From: Terriglobus roseus
GTDB lineage: Bacteria > Acidobacteriota > Terriglobia > Terriglobales > Acidobacteriaceae
Assembly: GCF_900102185.1 (NCBI RefSeq)
Contig: NZ_LT629690.1
Coordinates: 1,364,001-1,428,000 of the forward strand
Length of the DNA: 64,000 bases
Direction: 5' to 3'
Shown: in pieces, positions 18,576 through 27,139 of the stretch
How the letters are laid out: each line of letters starts with the position of its first letter
Numbering within the stretch: the stretch's first letter is position 1
Position numbers and translations under genes: made by a program
The notes under the pieces: generated by a model
Seen by the model: only the letters and a program-made list of their open reading frames with translations
Told to the model about the DNA's origin: nothing
The model's database searches: none

Positions 18576-21056
18576 GTGTCTTTCTTCGTAGACGTCGCCT
18601 TGCCTGTTCCGTTAGACAGGTCTTTTACATACCGAGTCGACGGTGAGGCGCCTGCCATCGGGGCGCGCGTACTCGTACCCTTCAGCGGACAACGGCTGAT
18701 GGGCGTAATTCTGCGCGTGCATTCGCAGGAACCCGAAGGTGAATTTGAGGTGAAACCGGTGCAGCAGGTGCTGGACGACGCCTCGCTCCTGCCCGACGAT
18801 CTGCTGCGCCTGGCGGAATGGATCGCGCAGTATTACGTCGCTCCTTTGGGCGAGGTCCTGCGCGGCATGCTGCCCCTCACTGCGGAAATCCGTCGCGTGT
18901 TTCTCTATCGGATTGCCGAACAGGGCCGCCGAGTTCTGTATGAGGGCGCAGAAAAAGGTTCGTCGCGCCGCTCAAAGCTGTCGCCGGAGGAACAAAACCG
19001 CGAATACGCCGTACTCAACGCGCTGGAAAGCGGCAACGCACTGAAGCTTGCCCAACTTCGTTCCGCCACAGGAGCAGGGAAGGCGCTGCTGGAAGGCATG
19101 GTGCGCAAGCGTTGGCTCTCGCGAGAAGTTGAGGCCGACGAGCGTGATGCACGCCGCACCGAACGCGTCGCTGTCCTCGTGGAAGACGCGCGCCTCCCCA
19201 AACTGAATGACAACCAGATGCGCATCCTCGCGGAACTCACCGCGGTCGGCGGTCGCATGCCGGTGCGCCATCTGCGCGACCTTCCTGTGCCCGATTCCAC
19301 GCTGACCACGCTCGTACGCCGAGGTCTGGTCGTCATTGAAGACGAGCCACTCGCATTCCATCTCGGCGGCGTGCATGCCGAAGGCAAAAAACACGCGCAC
19401 GAACATGCCTTGAACGAAACACAGATGGAAGCCCTCGCCTCCATCGCAGCATCGCTCGCGGAAGGCAGCTTCAAGCCGCATCTGCTTTATGGAGTCACTG
19501 GCAGCGGCAAAACAGCGGTGTACTTCGCAGCCATGCAACGAGTCCTGGCCACCGGCAAAGCCGCCCTGTTGCTGGTGCCTGAGATCGGCCTCACGCCCGC
19601 CATGGCCGGGCAGATGTACGCAGCCTTCGGTGATGAAGTGGCTTTGCTGCACTCGCAGCTTTCGCCAGACGAACGCGCCGAACAGTGGCACCGCATCCGT
19701 CGAGGTGAAGCACGCGTCGTTGTCGGCACACGCTCCGCAGTCTTCGCGCCCGTGCCATCGCTCGGCCTCATCATCGTCGATGAAGAGCACGACTCCAGCT
19801 ACAAGCAGGAAGAAACCCCGCGCTACCACGGTCGCGACGTGGCCGTCATGCGCGCCAAACTGCTCGACATCCCGGTCATCCTCGGTTCAGCCACACCGTC
19901 ATTGGAGAGTTGGAACAACGCACAGACCGGCCGCTACACGCTGCTGAAGATGGAACAGCGCGTAGCCAACCGCCCATTGCCTGAGGTCGAACTCGTCGAC
20001 ATGCGCGCGGAGTTTCAGCAGACCGGCGCAGAACATCTCTTCAGCCGACGCCTCATCGAAGAAACCCAGGCCACACTCGACCGCGGCGAACAAGCCATCA
20101 TCCTGCTCAACCGCCGCGGTTACAGTTACGTGGTCATGTGCCGTTCCTGCGGCGAAAAGATCGAGTGCGAAAACTGCGCCATCGCCATGACCTTCCACAA
20201 GCCGGTTCACGGCACGGACCTTCACGCTGAACCCGGCGAACGCCTCGAATGCCACTACTGCGGCTTCCGTCGTAACGTGCCCAAGGCCTGCCCCAAATGT
20301 TCCAGCGAGCACCTCTATTACATGGGCGCAGGCTCGCAGCAAGGCGAAGAGCGTTTGCAGGAAATCTTTCCCTCCGCACGCATCGGCCGCATGGATCGCG
20401 ACACCGTCCGCGGACGCGGCGACGTGGAACGCCTCCTCCAACGCCTCCACTCCGGCGAGATCAACCTGCTCGTAGGCACGCAAATGATCGCCAAGGGCCA
20501 TGACATCCACGGCGTCACCACCGTCGGAGTCGTAGGTTGCGACCATGCGCTCGGCATGCCGGACTTCCGCGCCGCAGAGCGTGTCTTCCAACTACTCACC
20601 CAGGTCAGCGGACGCGCCGGTCGAGGCGAAAAGCCGGGCCGCGTTCTGGTGCAGAGCTATCACGTGGACCATTACGCCGTCCGTTGCGCCGCCGCGCACG
20701 ACTATGAAGGCTTCGTGCGCCGGGAAATGCAGTTCCGCCGCCCGTTCTTTTACCCGCCCTTCGGCGTCCTGACCAACGTATTGATCCAGTCGCAGGACAT
20801 GGGCGAGGCGATGCGGTGGAGCGGGGAACTGGGCCGCTGGTTCAATACCGCATCCGTGCCGGGCGTAAGGATGCTCGGCCCTGCGGCAGCGCCGGTCTCA
20901 CGCCTGAAGCGGATCTACCGATATCACCTGCTGCTCAAAGCGCAGAGGCGCAGCGACCTGCAGGCTGGTCTGCGCAACATGCTGCGCCACGCGGAATACA
21001 AGGGCATCCCGCGCAACGCCATCATTGTGGATGTCGATGCGATCAGTTTGATGTGA
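18576..21056 (+). CDS. priA: Primosomal protein N' (replication restart helicase PriA)
   Basis: Helicase that reloads the replisome at stalled forks. The 3'BD domain begins FFVDVALPVPLDRSFTYRVDG and LMGVILRVH. The helicase core has Walker A GVTGSGKT (about residue 304), ALLLVPEIGLTPAMAGQ, DEEHDSSYKQ, ILGSATPSLES and the Cys-rich zinc region CRSCGEKIECENCAIAMTF ... CHYCGF ... CPKC (about 520-575), followed by GAGSQQGEERLQEIFP and DFRAAERVFQLLTQVSGRAGRG. The GTG at 18576 gives an N-terminus that matches the family; the frame is open from 18417 and an ATG at 18525 would overlap the opposite-strand KTSC gene. Length about 826 aa is normal. Confidence 0.93.
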   Translation: MSFFVDVALPVPLDRSFTYRVDGEAPAIGARVLVPFSGQRLMGVILRVHSQEPEGEFEVKPVQQVLDDASLLPDDLLRLAEWIAQYYVAPLGEVLRGMLPLTAEIRRVFLYRIAEQGRRVLYEGAEKGSSRRSKLSPEEQNREYAVLNALESGNALKLAQLRSATGAGKALLEGMVRKRWLSREVEADERDARRTERVAVLVEDARLPKLNDNQMRILAELTAVGGRMPVRHLRDLPVPDSTLTTLVRRGLVVIEDEPLAFHLGGVHAEGKKHAHEHALNETQMEALASIAASLAEGSFKPHLLYGVTGSGKTAVYFAAMQRVLATGKAALLLVPEIGLTPAMAGQMYAAFGDEVALLHSQLSPDERAEQWHRIRRGEARVVVGTRSAVFAPVPSLGLIIVDEEHDSSYKQEETPRYHGRDVAVMRAKLLDIPVILGSATPSLESWNNAQTGRYTLLKMEQRVANRPLPEVELVDMRAEFQQTGAEHLFSRRLIEETQATLDRGEQAIILLNRRGYSYVVMCRSCGEKIECENCAIAMTFHKPVHGTDLHAEPGERLECHYCGFRRNVPKACPKCSSEHLYYMGAGSQQGEERLQEIFPSARIGRMDRDTVRGRGDVERLLQRLHSGEINLLVGTQMIAKGHDIHGVTTVGVVGCDHALGMPDFRAAERVFQLLTQVSGRAGRGEKPGRVLVQSYHVDHYAVRCAAAHDYEGFVRREMQFRRPFFYPPFGVLTNVLIQSQDMGEAMRWSGELGRWFNTASVPGVRMLGPAAAPVSRLKRIYRYHLLLKAQRRSDLQAGLRNMLRHAEYKGIPRNAIIVDVDAISLM

Positions 21057-21063
21057 AGAGGAG

Positions 21064-21357
21064 CTACTCGGCTTTAGCTGCCAGTGGCTTATCCAATTCC
21101 TGCAGGTCTTTGCCAGGCTTGAATCGCACGGCGCGGCCGGGCTCAATGTCCACTTCGGTTCCGGTGCGTGGATTACGTCCGATACCAGTTTTCCGAGGTT
21201 TCACTGTGAAGACGCCGAAACCGCGAAGTTCGATGCGGTCACCAGCGGTAAGCGCTTTTTTCACGCCCTTCAAAATGTCTTCCACTGCCTGTTCGGCACG
21301 TGTTCTCGGTAGACCGGTACGGTCGACGACTCGCTGAATCAGGTCCTGCTTGATCAC
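21064..21357 (-). CDS. HU/IHF-family DNA-bending protein
   Basis: A 97-aa nucleoid protein. [20 protein letters not shown] starts the helical dimerisation part; [20 protein letters not shown] followed by [21 protein letters not shown] is the classic beta-arm, with the intercalating Pro in RNP. RGFGVF and the length fit IHF-alpha/beta or HU; the sequence does not decide which. It is convergent with priA with only 7 bases between stop codons and divergent from dcd. Confidence 0.93.
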   Translation of the reverse strand: MIKQDLIQRVVDRTGLPRTRAEQAVEDILKGVKKALTAGDRIELRGFGVFTVKPRKTGIGRNPRTGTEVDIEPGRAVRFKPGKDLQELDKPLAAKAE

Positions 21358-21549
21358 GGATTTGCTTTCCCTTCCAGTGTCGGAGCGGCCATGGGCAACC
21401 GGCGCATTGTCATGATGTTAGGAAGGCCTTTGGCCCCTGTCAACATTCTCCTGAATCCTTTGTCGACAAAAAAGATCAAAGCGCCCGATTGTCGTAAGAT
21501 GACACAAACAGCAGAGTTACGCATGGCGTACCCTCGCGGCAGGAGTGCA

Positions 21550-22104
21550 ATGTCGATCAAGAGCGATAAGTGGATCCGGGAGCAGGCAACAAAGCATGGC
21601 ATGATTGAGCCGTTCAGCGAGAAGCAGGTCAGCAAGGGCTGCATCTCTTACGGGCTCTCGTCCTATGGTTACGATCTGCGCGTGTCCAACGAATTCAAAA
21701 TCTTCACCAACGTGAACAGCGCCATCATCGACCCCAAGGCGTTCGACGAGCGTTCTTTCGTCACGGTGGAAGCAGATAGCGTGATCGTTCCTCCCAACTC
21801 CTTTGCACTCGCCCGTTCCATTGAATACTTCCGCATCCCCCGCGATGTCCTCACAATCTGCGTCGGCAAGTCGACCTATGCTCGCTGCGGCATCATCGTG
21901 AACGTCACGCCGTTCGAACCGGAATGGGAAGGCTACGTCACCCTCGAAATCTCCAACACCACACCGCTTCCGGCAAAGGTCTATGCAAACGAAGGCCTCT
22001 GCCAGATTCTCTTCTTCCAGTCGGACGAAGTGTGTGAAACCAGCTACGCGGACCGTTCTGGAAAGTATCAGAGGCAGCAGGGAATTGTGCTGCCGAAACT
22101 GTGA
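21550..22104 (+). CDS. dcd: dCTP deaminase
   Basis: Deaminates dCTP to dUTP for thymidylate synthesis. The protein is 184 aa from ATG 21550, which has AGGAG 5 bases upstream; the frame upstream to 21391 is open but unsupported. Motifs: [64 protein letters not shown] (catalytic Glu in the last segment; Arg/Ser in KSTYAR) and the C-terminal GKYQRQQGI, the nucleotide-binding tail. A neighbouring LuxR-type regulator starts inside its stop region (GTGA overlap), suggesting coupled translation. Confidence 0.95.
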   Translation: MSIKSDKWIREQATKHGMIEPFSEKQVSKGCISYGLSSYGYDLRVSNEFKIFTNVNSAIIDPKAFDERSFVTVEADSVIVPPNSFALARSIEYFRIPRDVLTICVGKSTYARCGIIVNVTPFEPEWEGYVTLEISNTTPLPAKVYANEGLCQILFFQSDEVCETSYADRSGKYQRQQGIVLPKL

Positions 22105-22742
22105 CTACGTCCGGCCAATCGGTGAGCGGTAGGCTGCGCATCGGTGTGGTCAGTAGCGATGCTTTGCGCATCGAAGGTCTTCGCGCCATCCTGGAAGAGA
22201 CCTGCGACATCGTCCCCATGACAGCGCCGGAAACTCTTCGCGACAACGATCTGGCGATGGTGCTGATCGACGTCCCTGAAGATGATCTTCCGGCCCTCAT
22301 GTCCACTCTCCGCCGCGCACGTCCCGGCCTGCGACTCATCGTCCTCGGCACACGCAGCGACCCCGGTTTCATTCAGAAGGTCGTCGCCAGCGGTGCCAAG
22401 GGCTATCTCCTGCACACCGCAAACCAGCGGGAAATCACCATGGCTGTTGAAGTCGTGGCCGATGGTTCCATCTGGGCGCCACGTAAAGTTCTTGCAAGTC
22501 TGATCGACACCATCGCGCCGACCGAAGGTCGAGCACCTGAGGTTCGCCTGACGCCGCGAGAACAGGAAGTCATTGAGCTGCTCATCGCTGGCCGTGCCAA
22601 CCGCGAGATCGCGGCCACGCTCGGTGTTGAGACAAAAACCGTCAAAAGCCACGTGGGCCGACTCCTCCAGAAGTTCGGCGTGCCCAATCGTGTTGCGCTC
22701 ACGGTCCGTGCGCTTGAAATGCAAATCGGTCGAGAACTCTAA
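22101..22742 (+). CDS. LuxR/NarL-type response regulator with degenerate receiver domain
   Basis: A 213-aa regulator. The receiver domain reads [29 protein letters not shown] and SGAKGYLLH; the usual acidic pair is reduced (SSD), the conserved Thr is Gly (VLGTRSD) and the conserved Lys after GYLL is His, though the candidate phospho-Asp in LIDVPE remains. The C-terminal LuxR HTH is intact: [40 protein letters not shown]. It starts with GTG at 22101 and overlaps dcd by 4 bases. No histidine kinase is nearby. It may work without canonical phosphorylation. Confidence 0.92.
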   Translation: MTTSGQSVSGRLRIGVVSSDALRIEGLRAILEETCDIVPMTAPETLRDNDLAMVLIDVPEDDLPALMSTLRRARPGLRLIVLGTRSDPGFIQKVVASGAKGYLLHTANQREITMAVEVVADGSIWAPRKVLASLIDTIAPTEGRAPEVRLTPREQEVIELLIAGRANREIAATLGVETKTVKSHVGRLLQKFGVPNRVALTVRALEMQIGREL

Positions 22743-22810
22743 AATTCTCTCCTCGAAAAATTGAGACAAAATGCCTGATTTATGGGCAATATTTCAATTT
22801 TGGTTGAGTC

Positions 22811-22943
22811 ATTGAGGGGCTTAGGCCCTCCGTAACTTGAACATTGTCCTTGCGGACCTCATCCTAGCTTTACGTAACACAGACCTGGGAGAAGAGGGGC
22901 TGGCGGCGCGGGTGCGAACCTGATCGACAGCCCCCATTTTTTA
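22811..22943 (+). ncRNA. Candidate structured small RNA or leader ending in an intrinsic terminator
   Basis: The 327-base gap 22743-23069 contains no gene. Within it, GGGGCTG (22896-22902) can pair with CAGCCCC (22928-22934), followed by A and TTTTTT (22937-22942), a good intrinsic terminator. The same CAGCCCC can instead pair with an upstream GGGGCT (22816-22821), and TTAGG (22821-22825) with CCTGA (22919-22923) and CCC (22826-22828) with GGG (22910-22912) would extend an irregular rod, as in 6S-type RNAs. A GGT-GCGA-ACC tetraloop hairpin (22911-22920) lies inside. I cannot assign a known family; it could also be the 3' UTR of the regulator gene. Confidence 0.4.
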
Positions 22944-23069
22944 CTCTCACGGACTCTCCCTCCCCCACATTTCATCCGAGTACAACGTTCTCCGTCGTCC
23001 ATTCATCCCACTACATGAATTGACAGTAGCGGCTGATGTTAATGGCTGCTACGGATTGGGTGGAATACT

Positions 23070-23765
23070 GTGATCAATCGATGGAAAGCTGCTTTGTGTT
23101 CGGCAATGGTGGTTGCCGTAACCATTCCGGCCATGGCTGCCGATAAGGCAAAGCTTGATGAACGTCTAACCGACTCCCAGAACATCATCAACGAGATTAT
23201 GGCGACGCCGGATAAGGCTATCCCGTCATCCATCCTCGGCGGCGCTTCATGCGTTGTGGTGATTCCTGCCTACAAGAAGGGCGCATTCATCGTGGGCGCT
23301 CAGTATGGTCAGGGCGTAGCCACGTGCCGTACCGGCCACGGTTGGAGCGCACCGGTCTTCGTGCAGCTCACCGGCGGCAGCGTGGGCTTCCAGATTGGCG
23401 GTCAATCGACTGACCTGGTGCTCGTCGCCATGAACCAGAATGGCCTTCAGCACATGCTGGCGAACAAGTTCAAGATCGGCGCGGATGCCGCTGCAGCTGC
23501 CGGCCCGGTAGGCCGCAACGCACAGGCGGGAACCGACTGGAAGCTGAACGCGGAGTTCCTCACCTATTCGCGTTCCAAAGGCCTCTTCGCAGGTATCAAC
23601 CTTGACGGCACGGTTCTGTCGCAGAACATCGATGACACCCGCGAGTTTTACGGCACGGCGACCCCGTTCAAGACCATTCTGAACGGCAACATCCCCACGC
23701 CGCCGGACGCACGTCCGTTCGTCGGAACCGTGGCGAAGTACTTCATCGCCACGCACAATAAGTAG
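23070..23765 (+). CDS. SYLF (Ysc84-type) lipid-binding domain protein, secreted
   Basis: A 231-aa protein with a signal peptide (MINRWKAALCSAMVVAVTIPAMAA). The SYLF domain is shown by AIPSSILGGASCVVVIPAYKKGAFIVG, GWSAPVFVQLTGGSVGFQIGGQSTDLVLVAM, NKFKIGADAAAAAGPVGRNAQAG and YSRSKGLFAGINLDGTVL (given here as short known elements). SYLF domains bind phosphoinositides in eukaryotes; the bacterial role is not settled. Start is GTG at 23070 without a clear SD. A strong terminator follows its stop. It is a single-gene unit downstream of the candidate RNA. Confidence 0.9.
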   Translation: MINRWKAALCSAMVVAVTIPAMAADKAKLDERLTDSQNIINEIMATPDKAIPSSILGGASCVVVIPAYKKGAFIVGAQYGQGVATCRTGHGWSAPVFVQLTGGSVGFQIGGQSTDLVLVAMNQNGLQHMLANKFKIGADAAAAAGPVGRNAQAGTDWKLNAEFLTYSRSKGLFAGINLDGTVLSQNIDDTREFYGTATPFKTILNGNIPTPPDARPFVGTVAKYFIATHNK

Positions 23766-23776
23766 GTTTCCACCTT

Positions 23777-23811
23777 GCGGCTGACGCTCCTTGAGCGTCA
23801 GCCGCTTTTTT
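23777..23811 (+). terminator. Intrinsic terminator after the SYLF gene
   Basis: Perfect 13-bp inverted repeat (23777-23789 and 23793-23805) with a 3-base loop, followed by TTTTTT (23806-23811). It lies 11 bases after the stop codon and rules out the long frame from 23791 as a real start of the next gene. Confidence 0.92.
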
Positions 23812-23877
23812 ATTGTTCGGCACTGGTCGAAACCAAAGGCGATCCTGCATCATCTACAAAGACAGGTCCCCCTGGTT

Positions 23878-24882
23878 ATGCCTATCGCCGTCGCATTCTT
23901 CGAACACTATGCCTACAGCATCCTCTTTCTCTGGGTGCTGGTGGAGCAGCTTGGCATCCCCGTGCCATCGGTGCCTCTGCTCGTGGCGGCGGGGACCCTG
24001 ACAGCGACACATCGCATTCATGCTGTACCGGTCATGGCGTCCATCCTGCTCGCCTGCCTGTTTGCAGATTCGTTGTGGTATTACCTGGGTGTTCGTTACG
24101 GCGGCCGAGTGGTCAAACTCGTGTGCCGCATGTCGCTGGAAGCCTCCACCTGTGTCAAAAAGACGGAGAGCTCCTTCAGCCGTCACGGCGCCACCACGCT
24201 TCTCTTTGCCAAGTTCATCCCCGGCTTGTCGACGGTAGCGCCGCCCATCGCCGGGCAAACAGGCATGCCGTATGCCCGGTTCCTCGCGTACGACCTCGTA
24301 GGATCGGCAATCTGGGCCTCAGCATACGTTTTCGGTGGACGTTTCTTCGGCGACTTCGCAGAGAAGCACGCCATGCTGGTTCACCTGTCCACGCGATTTG
24401 GCTTGTTGATCTTTGTGCTGGTGGTTCTTGGCTTTATCGCGCGCCGCATCTGGTCGCAGCGCCAGTTCCTGCGCGATCTGCAGAACTCGGCCATCACCGC
24501 TACCGAACTAAAAAACCTCATGACCATGGCTGAATCAGGCGATGCCCGTCAGCCGTTCATCGTTGACCTGCGTCATCCTCTGGATTACCTTCCAGACCCG
24601 CGTGTGCTGCCGGGCGCTCTCCGCATCAGCCCCACGGAGTTGGAGAAGCACTGCCACCTGCTGCCGCGCGACACGGACGTGGTGCTTTACTGCACCTGCC
24701 CGAACGACGAAACGTCCGCCACACTGGCCAAGCGTCTCCAGCGCCTCGGCGTGCACCGCGTGCGTCCGCTGCGCGGAGGCTTTGAAGGCTGGCGCGACGC
24801 CGACCTCCCATTGGTCCCATACGACGAACAGAAGCCTCGGGAAGCTGCGCCGGAACTCATCGAAGCCGCAGCCGCTGCATAG
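23878..24882 (+). CDS. DedA-family membrane protein fused to a rhodanese domain
   Basis: About 334 aa. The N-terminal 210 residues are a DedA/SNARE-associated (VTT) domain: VEQLGIPVPSVPLLVAAGTL, ADSLWYYLGVRYGG, FSRHGATTLLFAKFIPGLST and hydrophobic helices ending VVLGFIARRIW. DedA proteins are thought to flip or recycle lipid carriers using the proton gradient. Residues about 225-325 form a rhodanese domain with PFIVDLRHPLDYL, a Cys-containing active-site loop VVLYCTCPNDETSA (about residue 272) and LRGGFEGWRDADLP. The ATG at 23878 gives a normal DedA N-terminus. The fusion suggests a redox or sulphur-linked cytosolic function. Confidence 0.88.
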   Translation: MPIAVAFFEHYAYSILFLWVLVEQLGIPVPSVPLLVAAGTLTATHRIHAVPVMASILLACLFADSLWYYLGVRYGGRVVKLVCRMSLEASTCVKKTESSFSRHGATTLLFAKFIPGLSTVAPPIAGQTGMPYARFLAYDLVGSAIWASAYVFGGRFFGDFAEKHAMLVHLSTRFGLLIFVLVVLGFIARRIWSQRQFLRDLQNSAITATELKNLMTMAESGDARQPFIVDLRHPLDYLPDPRVLPGALRISPTELEKHCHLLPRDTDVVLYCTCPNDETSATLAKRLQRLGVHRVRPLRGGFEGWRDADLPLVPYDEQKPREAAPELIEAAAAA

Positions 24883-25031
24883 TTTCGTTCCTGCGTAGTT
24901 CGCAAACCTATCTTCTTTCGGGAATGCGGCGTAATCCCACGACACCTCGTGGGAAATCGCAATATCCGCCTTGCCGCGCACGCTGCAAGCTGTTCTGATA
25001 GAGCCACACTCGTTTCAGGAGCAGTCCCGCC

Positions 25032-27074
25032 ATGCAGCACTCCCGTGCCATGCGTCGCAGCGTCATCGCTGCCGCCGTCGCCTTTACTGCCACACTTGCC
25101 CTTGCACAACCGCCCGAGGGCCAGCAGCGTCGTCCACAGCTACCTGACACCGGCGGCCCATCCGCCACGTACGATCCGCTGAAGACCTTCGCGCCTTTCC
25201 AGATGCCGCAGACGGCCAACATCTATCGCAGCGGCAACGGCGCACCCGGTCCCAACTACTGGCAGAACCAGGCCGACTACGAGATGCACGCCAGCATCGA
25301 CACGGCCACGCAGACACTCAGCAACGACGAGACCATCACCTACACCAACAACTCGCCGGACACGCTGAACAGCCTGTGGCTGCAGGTCGAACAGAACACC
25401 TATCGCCTCGACGCACGCGCCCGCAACTTCGCAGGCGGCAGCCGCCGCGCACCTGCCGATCAGTTCACCGAAGGCACTGTGTTTGAGTCGGTGGAACTCA
25501 TCGCCAACGCCAAGGGTGCAAAGCCTGAGAAGGCGACATACATCGTCAGCGACACGCGCGCCCGCATCGATCTGCCCACGCCGCTCGCTCGCAACGGCCA
25601 GATCAAGATCCACATCAGGTACCACTACAAGGTGCCGGGTCGTTGGGGTGGCCGTACCTCTGTCGACAAGTCGCGCGACGGCTACGAAATCTACGACATC
25701 GCGCAGTGGTATCCACGCATGTGCGTGTATGACGACGTTCGTGGATGGGACACGCAGCCCTACCTCGGCAACGAGTTCTACACCGAGTTCGGCAACTACG
25801 ACTACTACGTCACCGTGCCCTCCAACATGCTCGTCGCAGGCAGCGGCCTCCTCGTTAACGAGAAGGATGTGCTGACGAAGAAGCAACAGGACCTTCTCGC
25901 CAAGGCGCGCACGTCTGACGCAACAGTCGTCATCCGCTCCGTCGACGAGATCAAGGATCCCAACAGCCGCCCGAAGAAAGACGGCACGCTGACCTGGCAT
26001 TACCACATGGACCGCACCCGCGATGCCGTCTTCTCGGCCTCAGCAGGCTTCGTGTGGGATGCCGCAAAGATCAATCTGCCCGCAGGTAAAACAGCTCTCT
26101 CGCAGAGCTTCTATCCAGCGGAATCCGCCGACCCTGACGCATGGCCTATGGTGACGGAATACACCAAGGACACGGTTGAAAACTTCTCGCGCGACTGGTA
26201 CCCGTACCCGTGGCCCGTCATGACCAACGTCGCCGGCTTCTCCTCCGGCATGGAATATCCGTCGATGGTCTTCGACGGCATCCGCGACAAGGGCAAGGGC
26301 AGCTTCGTCGTCACCGCGCATGAAGTGGGCCACACATGGTTCCCCATGATCGTGCAGAGCAACGAACGCCGCGACGCATGGATGGACGAAGGCTTCAACA
26401 CCTTCATCGACATCTACGAGTCGGACTATTACAAGAACGGCAAGTACGCGCCCAAGCGTGACGGTGAATACGCTCCCGGCCCTGACTCACCCGCGGATCA
26501 GATCGCCAAGGTTATCGCAGATCCGCAAGCGCCCACCATCCTCTCGCGCGCAGACGCCATCCGCGAAAAGTATCGTCACCCCGTCACGTACTTCAAGTCA
26601 GCAGAAGGCCTGTGGCTGCTGCGTGAAGACATCCTCGGCCACAACGTATTCGATCGCGCCTTCCGCAAGTACGTCAGCGACTGGGCCTTCAAACACCCCA
26701 CCCCGTCTGACTTCTTCCGCGAGATGGAATCAGAGGGCGGGGAAGACCTCAGCTACTTCTGGCATGGCTGGTACGAGAACAACTGGTCGCTCGACCTCGC
26801 AGCGAAGGACGTAAAGTACACCGACGCAGCCGACCCATCCAAGGGGGCAAAGGTCACCATCGAGCAGAACGGCCAGCTCGTTCTACCCGCATGGGTCGTC
26901 GTGAAGTACGAAGACGGCACTGACCTCAAGATCAAGCTGCCAGCAGAAACCTGGCTGCAAAAGGCAAAGTACGACCTGGCCCTTCCCACCACCAAGAAGA
27001 TAGCCAGCGTAACCATCGACCCAGACCAGCGCATCCCGGACAGCAACCGCAGCAACAACACAGCAAAGCCGTAA
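25032..27074 (+). CDS. Secreted M1-family metallopeptidase
   Basis: A 680-aa zinc aminopeptidase-like protein. Residues 1-25 are a signal peptide (VAFTATLALAQ). The N-terminal domain (HASIDTATQTLSNDETITYTN, WLQVEQNTYR) is the M1 beta-saddle; the substrate-binding loop reads SSGMEYPSMVFDG in place of GAMEN; the zinc site is TAHEVGHTWFP (about residue 430) with the third ligand in MDEGFNTFIDIYE. The C-terminal part has YFKSAEGLWLLREDILG and DLSYFWHGWYENNWSLD. Such acidobacterial M1 proteins are generally periplasmic or outer-membrane linked; the substrate is unknown. Confidence 0.95.
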   Translation: MQHSRAMRRSVIAAAVAFTATLALAQPPEGQQRRPQLPDTGGPSATYDPLKTFAPFQMPQTANIYRSGNGAPGPNYWQNQADYEMHASIDTATQTLSNDETITYTNNSPDTLNSLWLQVEQNTYRLDARARNFAGGSRRAPADQFTEGTVFESVELIANAKGAKPEKATYIVSDTRARIDLPTPLARNGQIKIHIRYHYKVPGRWGGRTSVDKSRDGYEIYDIAQWYPRMCVYDDVRGWDTQPYLGNEFYTEFGNYDYYVTVPSNMLVAGSGLLVNEKDVLTKKQQDLLAKARTSDATVVIRSVDEIKDPNSRPKKDGTLTWHYHMDRTRDAVFSASAGFVWDAAKINLPAGKTALSQSFYPAESADPDAWPMVTEYTKDTVENFSRDWYPYPWPVMTNVAGFSSGMEYPSMVFDGIRDKGKGSFVVTAHEVGHTWFPMIVQSNERRDAWMDEGFNTFIDIYESDYYKNGKYAPKRDGEYAPGPDSPADQIAKVIADPQAPTILSRADAIREKYRHPVTYFKSAEGLWLLREDILGHNVFDRAFRKYVSDWAFKHPTPSDFFREMESEGGEDLSYFWHGWYENNWSLDLAAKDVKYTDAADPSKGAKVTIEQNGQLVLPAWVVVKYEDGTDLKIKLPAETWLQKAKYDLALPTTKKIASVTIDPDQRIPDSNRSNNTAKP

Positions 27075-27091
27075 GCGAACAGCAAAGCAAA

Positions 27092-27125
27092 GCAAAAGCC
27101 CCGTCCATCTGGACGGGGCTTTTGC
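27092..27125. terminator. Bidirectional intrinsic terminator
   Basis: Perfect 15-bp inverted repeat (27092-27106; 27111-27125) with a 4-base loop, including AAAA on the left and TTTT on the right, so it can serve both the M1 gene and the convergent TIGR03435 gene. Confidence 0.85.
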
Positions 27126-27139
27126 TTGCGTGACGAAAA

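Noticed and set aside
22896-22942. Possible tmRNA 5' end (GGGGCTG)
   Set aside because: The sequence is much too short for tmRNA, and there is no tag frame or 3' tRNA-like T-arm.
23791-23877. Upstream TTG start for the DedA-rhodanese protein
   Set aside because: The TTG lies inside the terminator hairpin of the SYLF gene.
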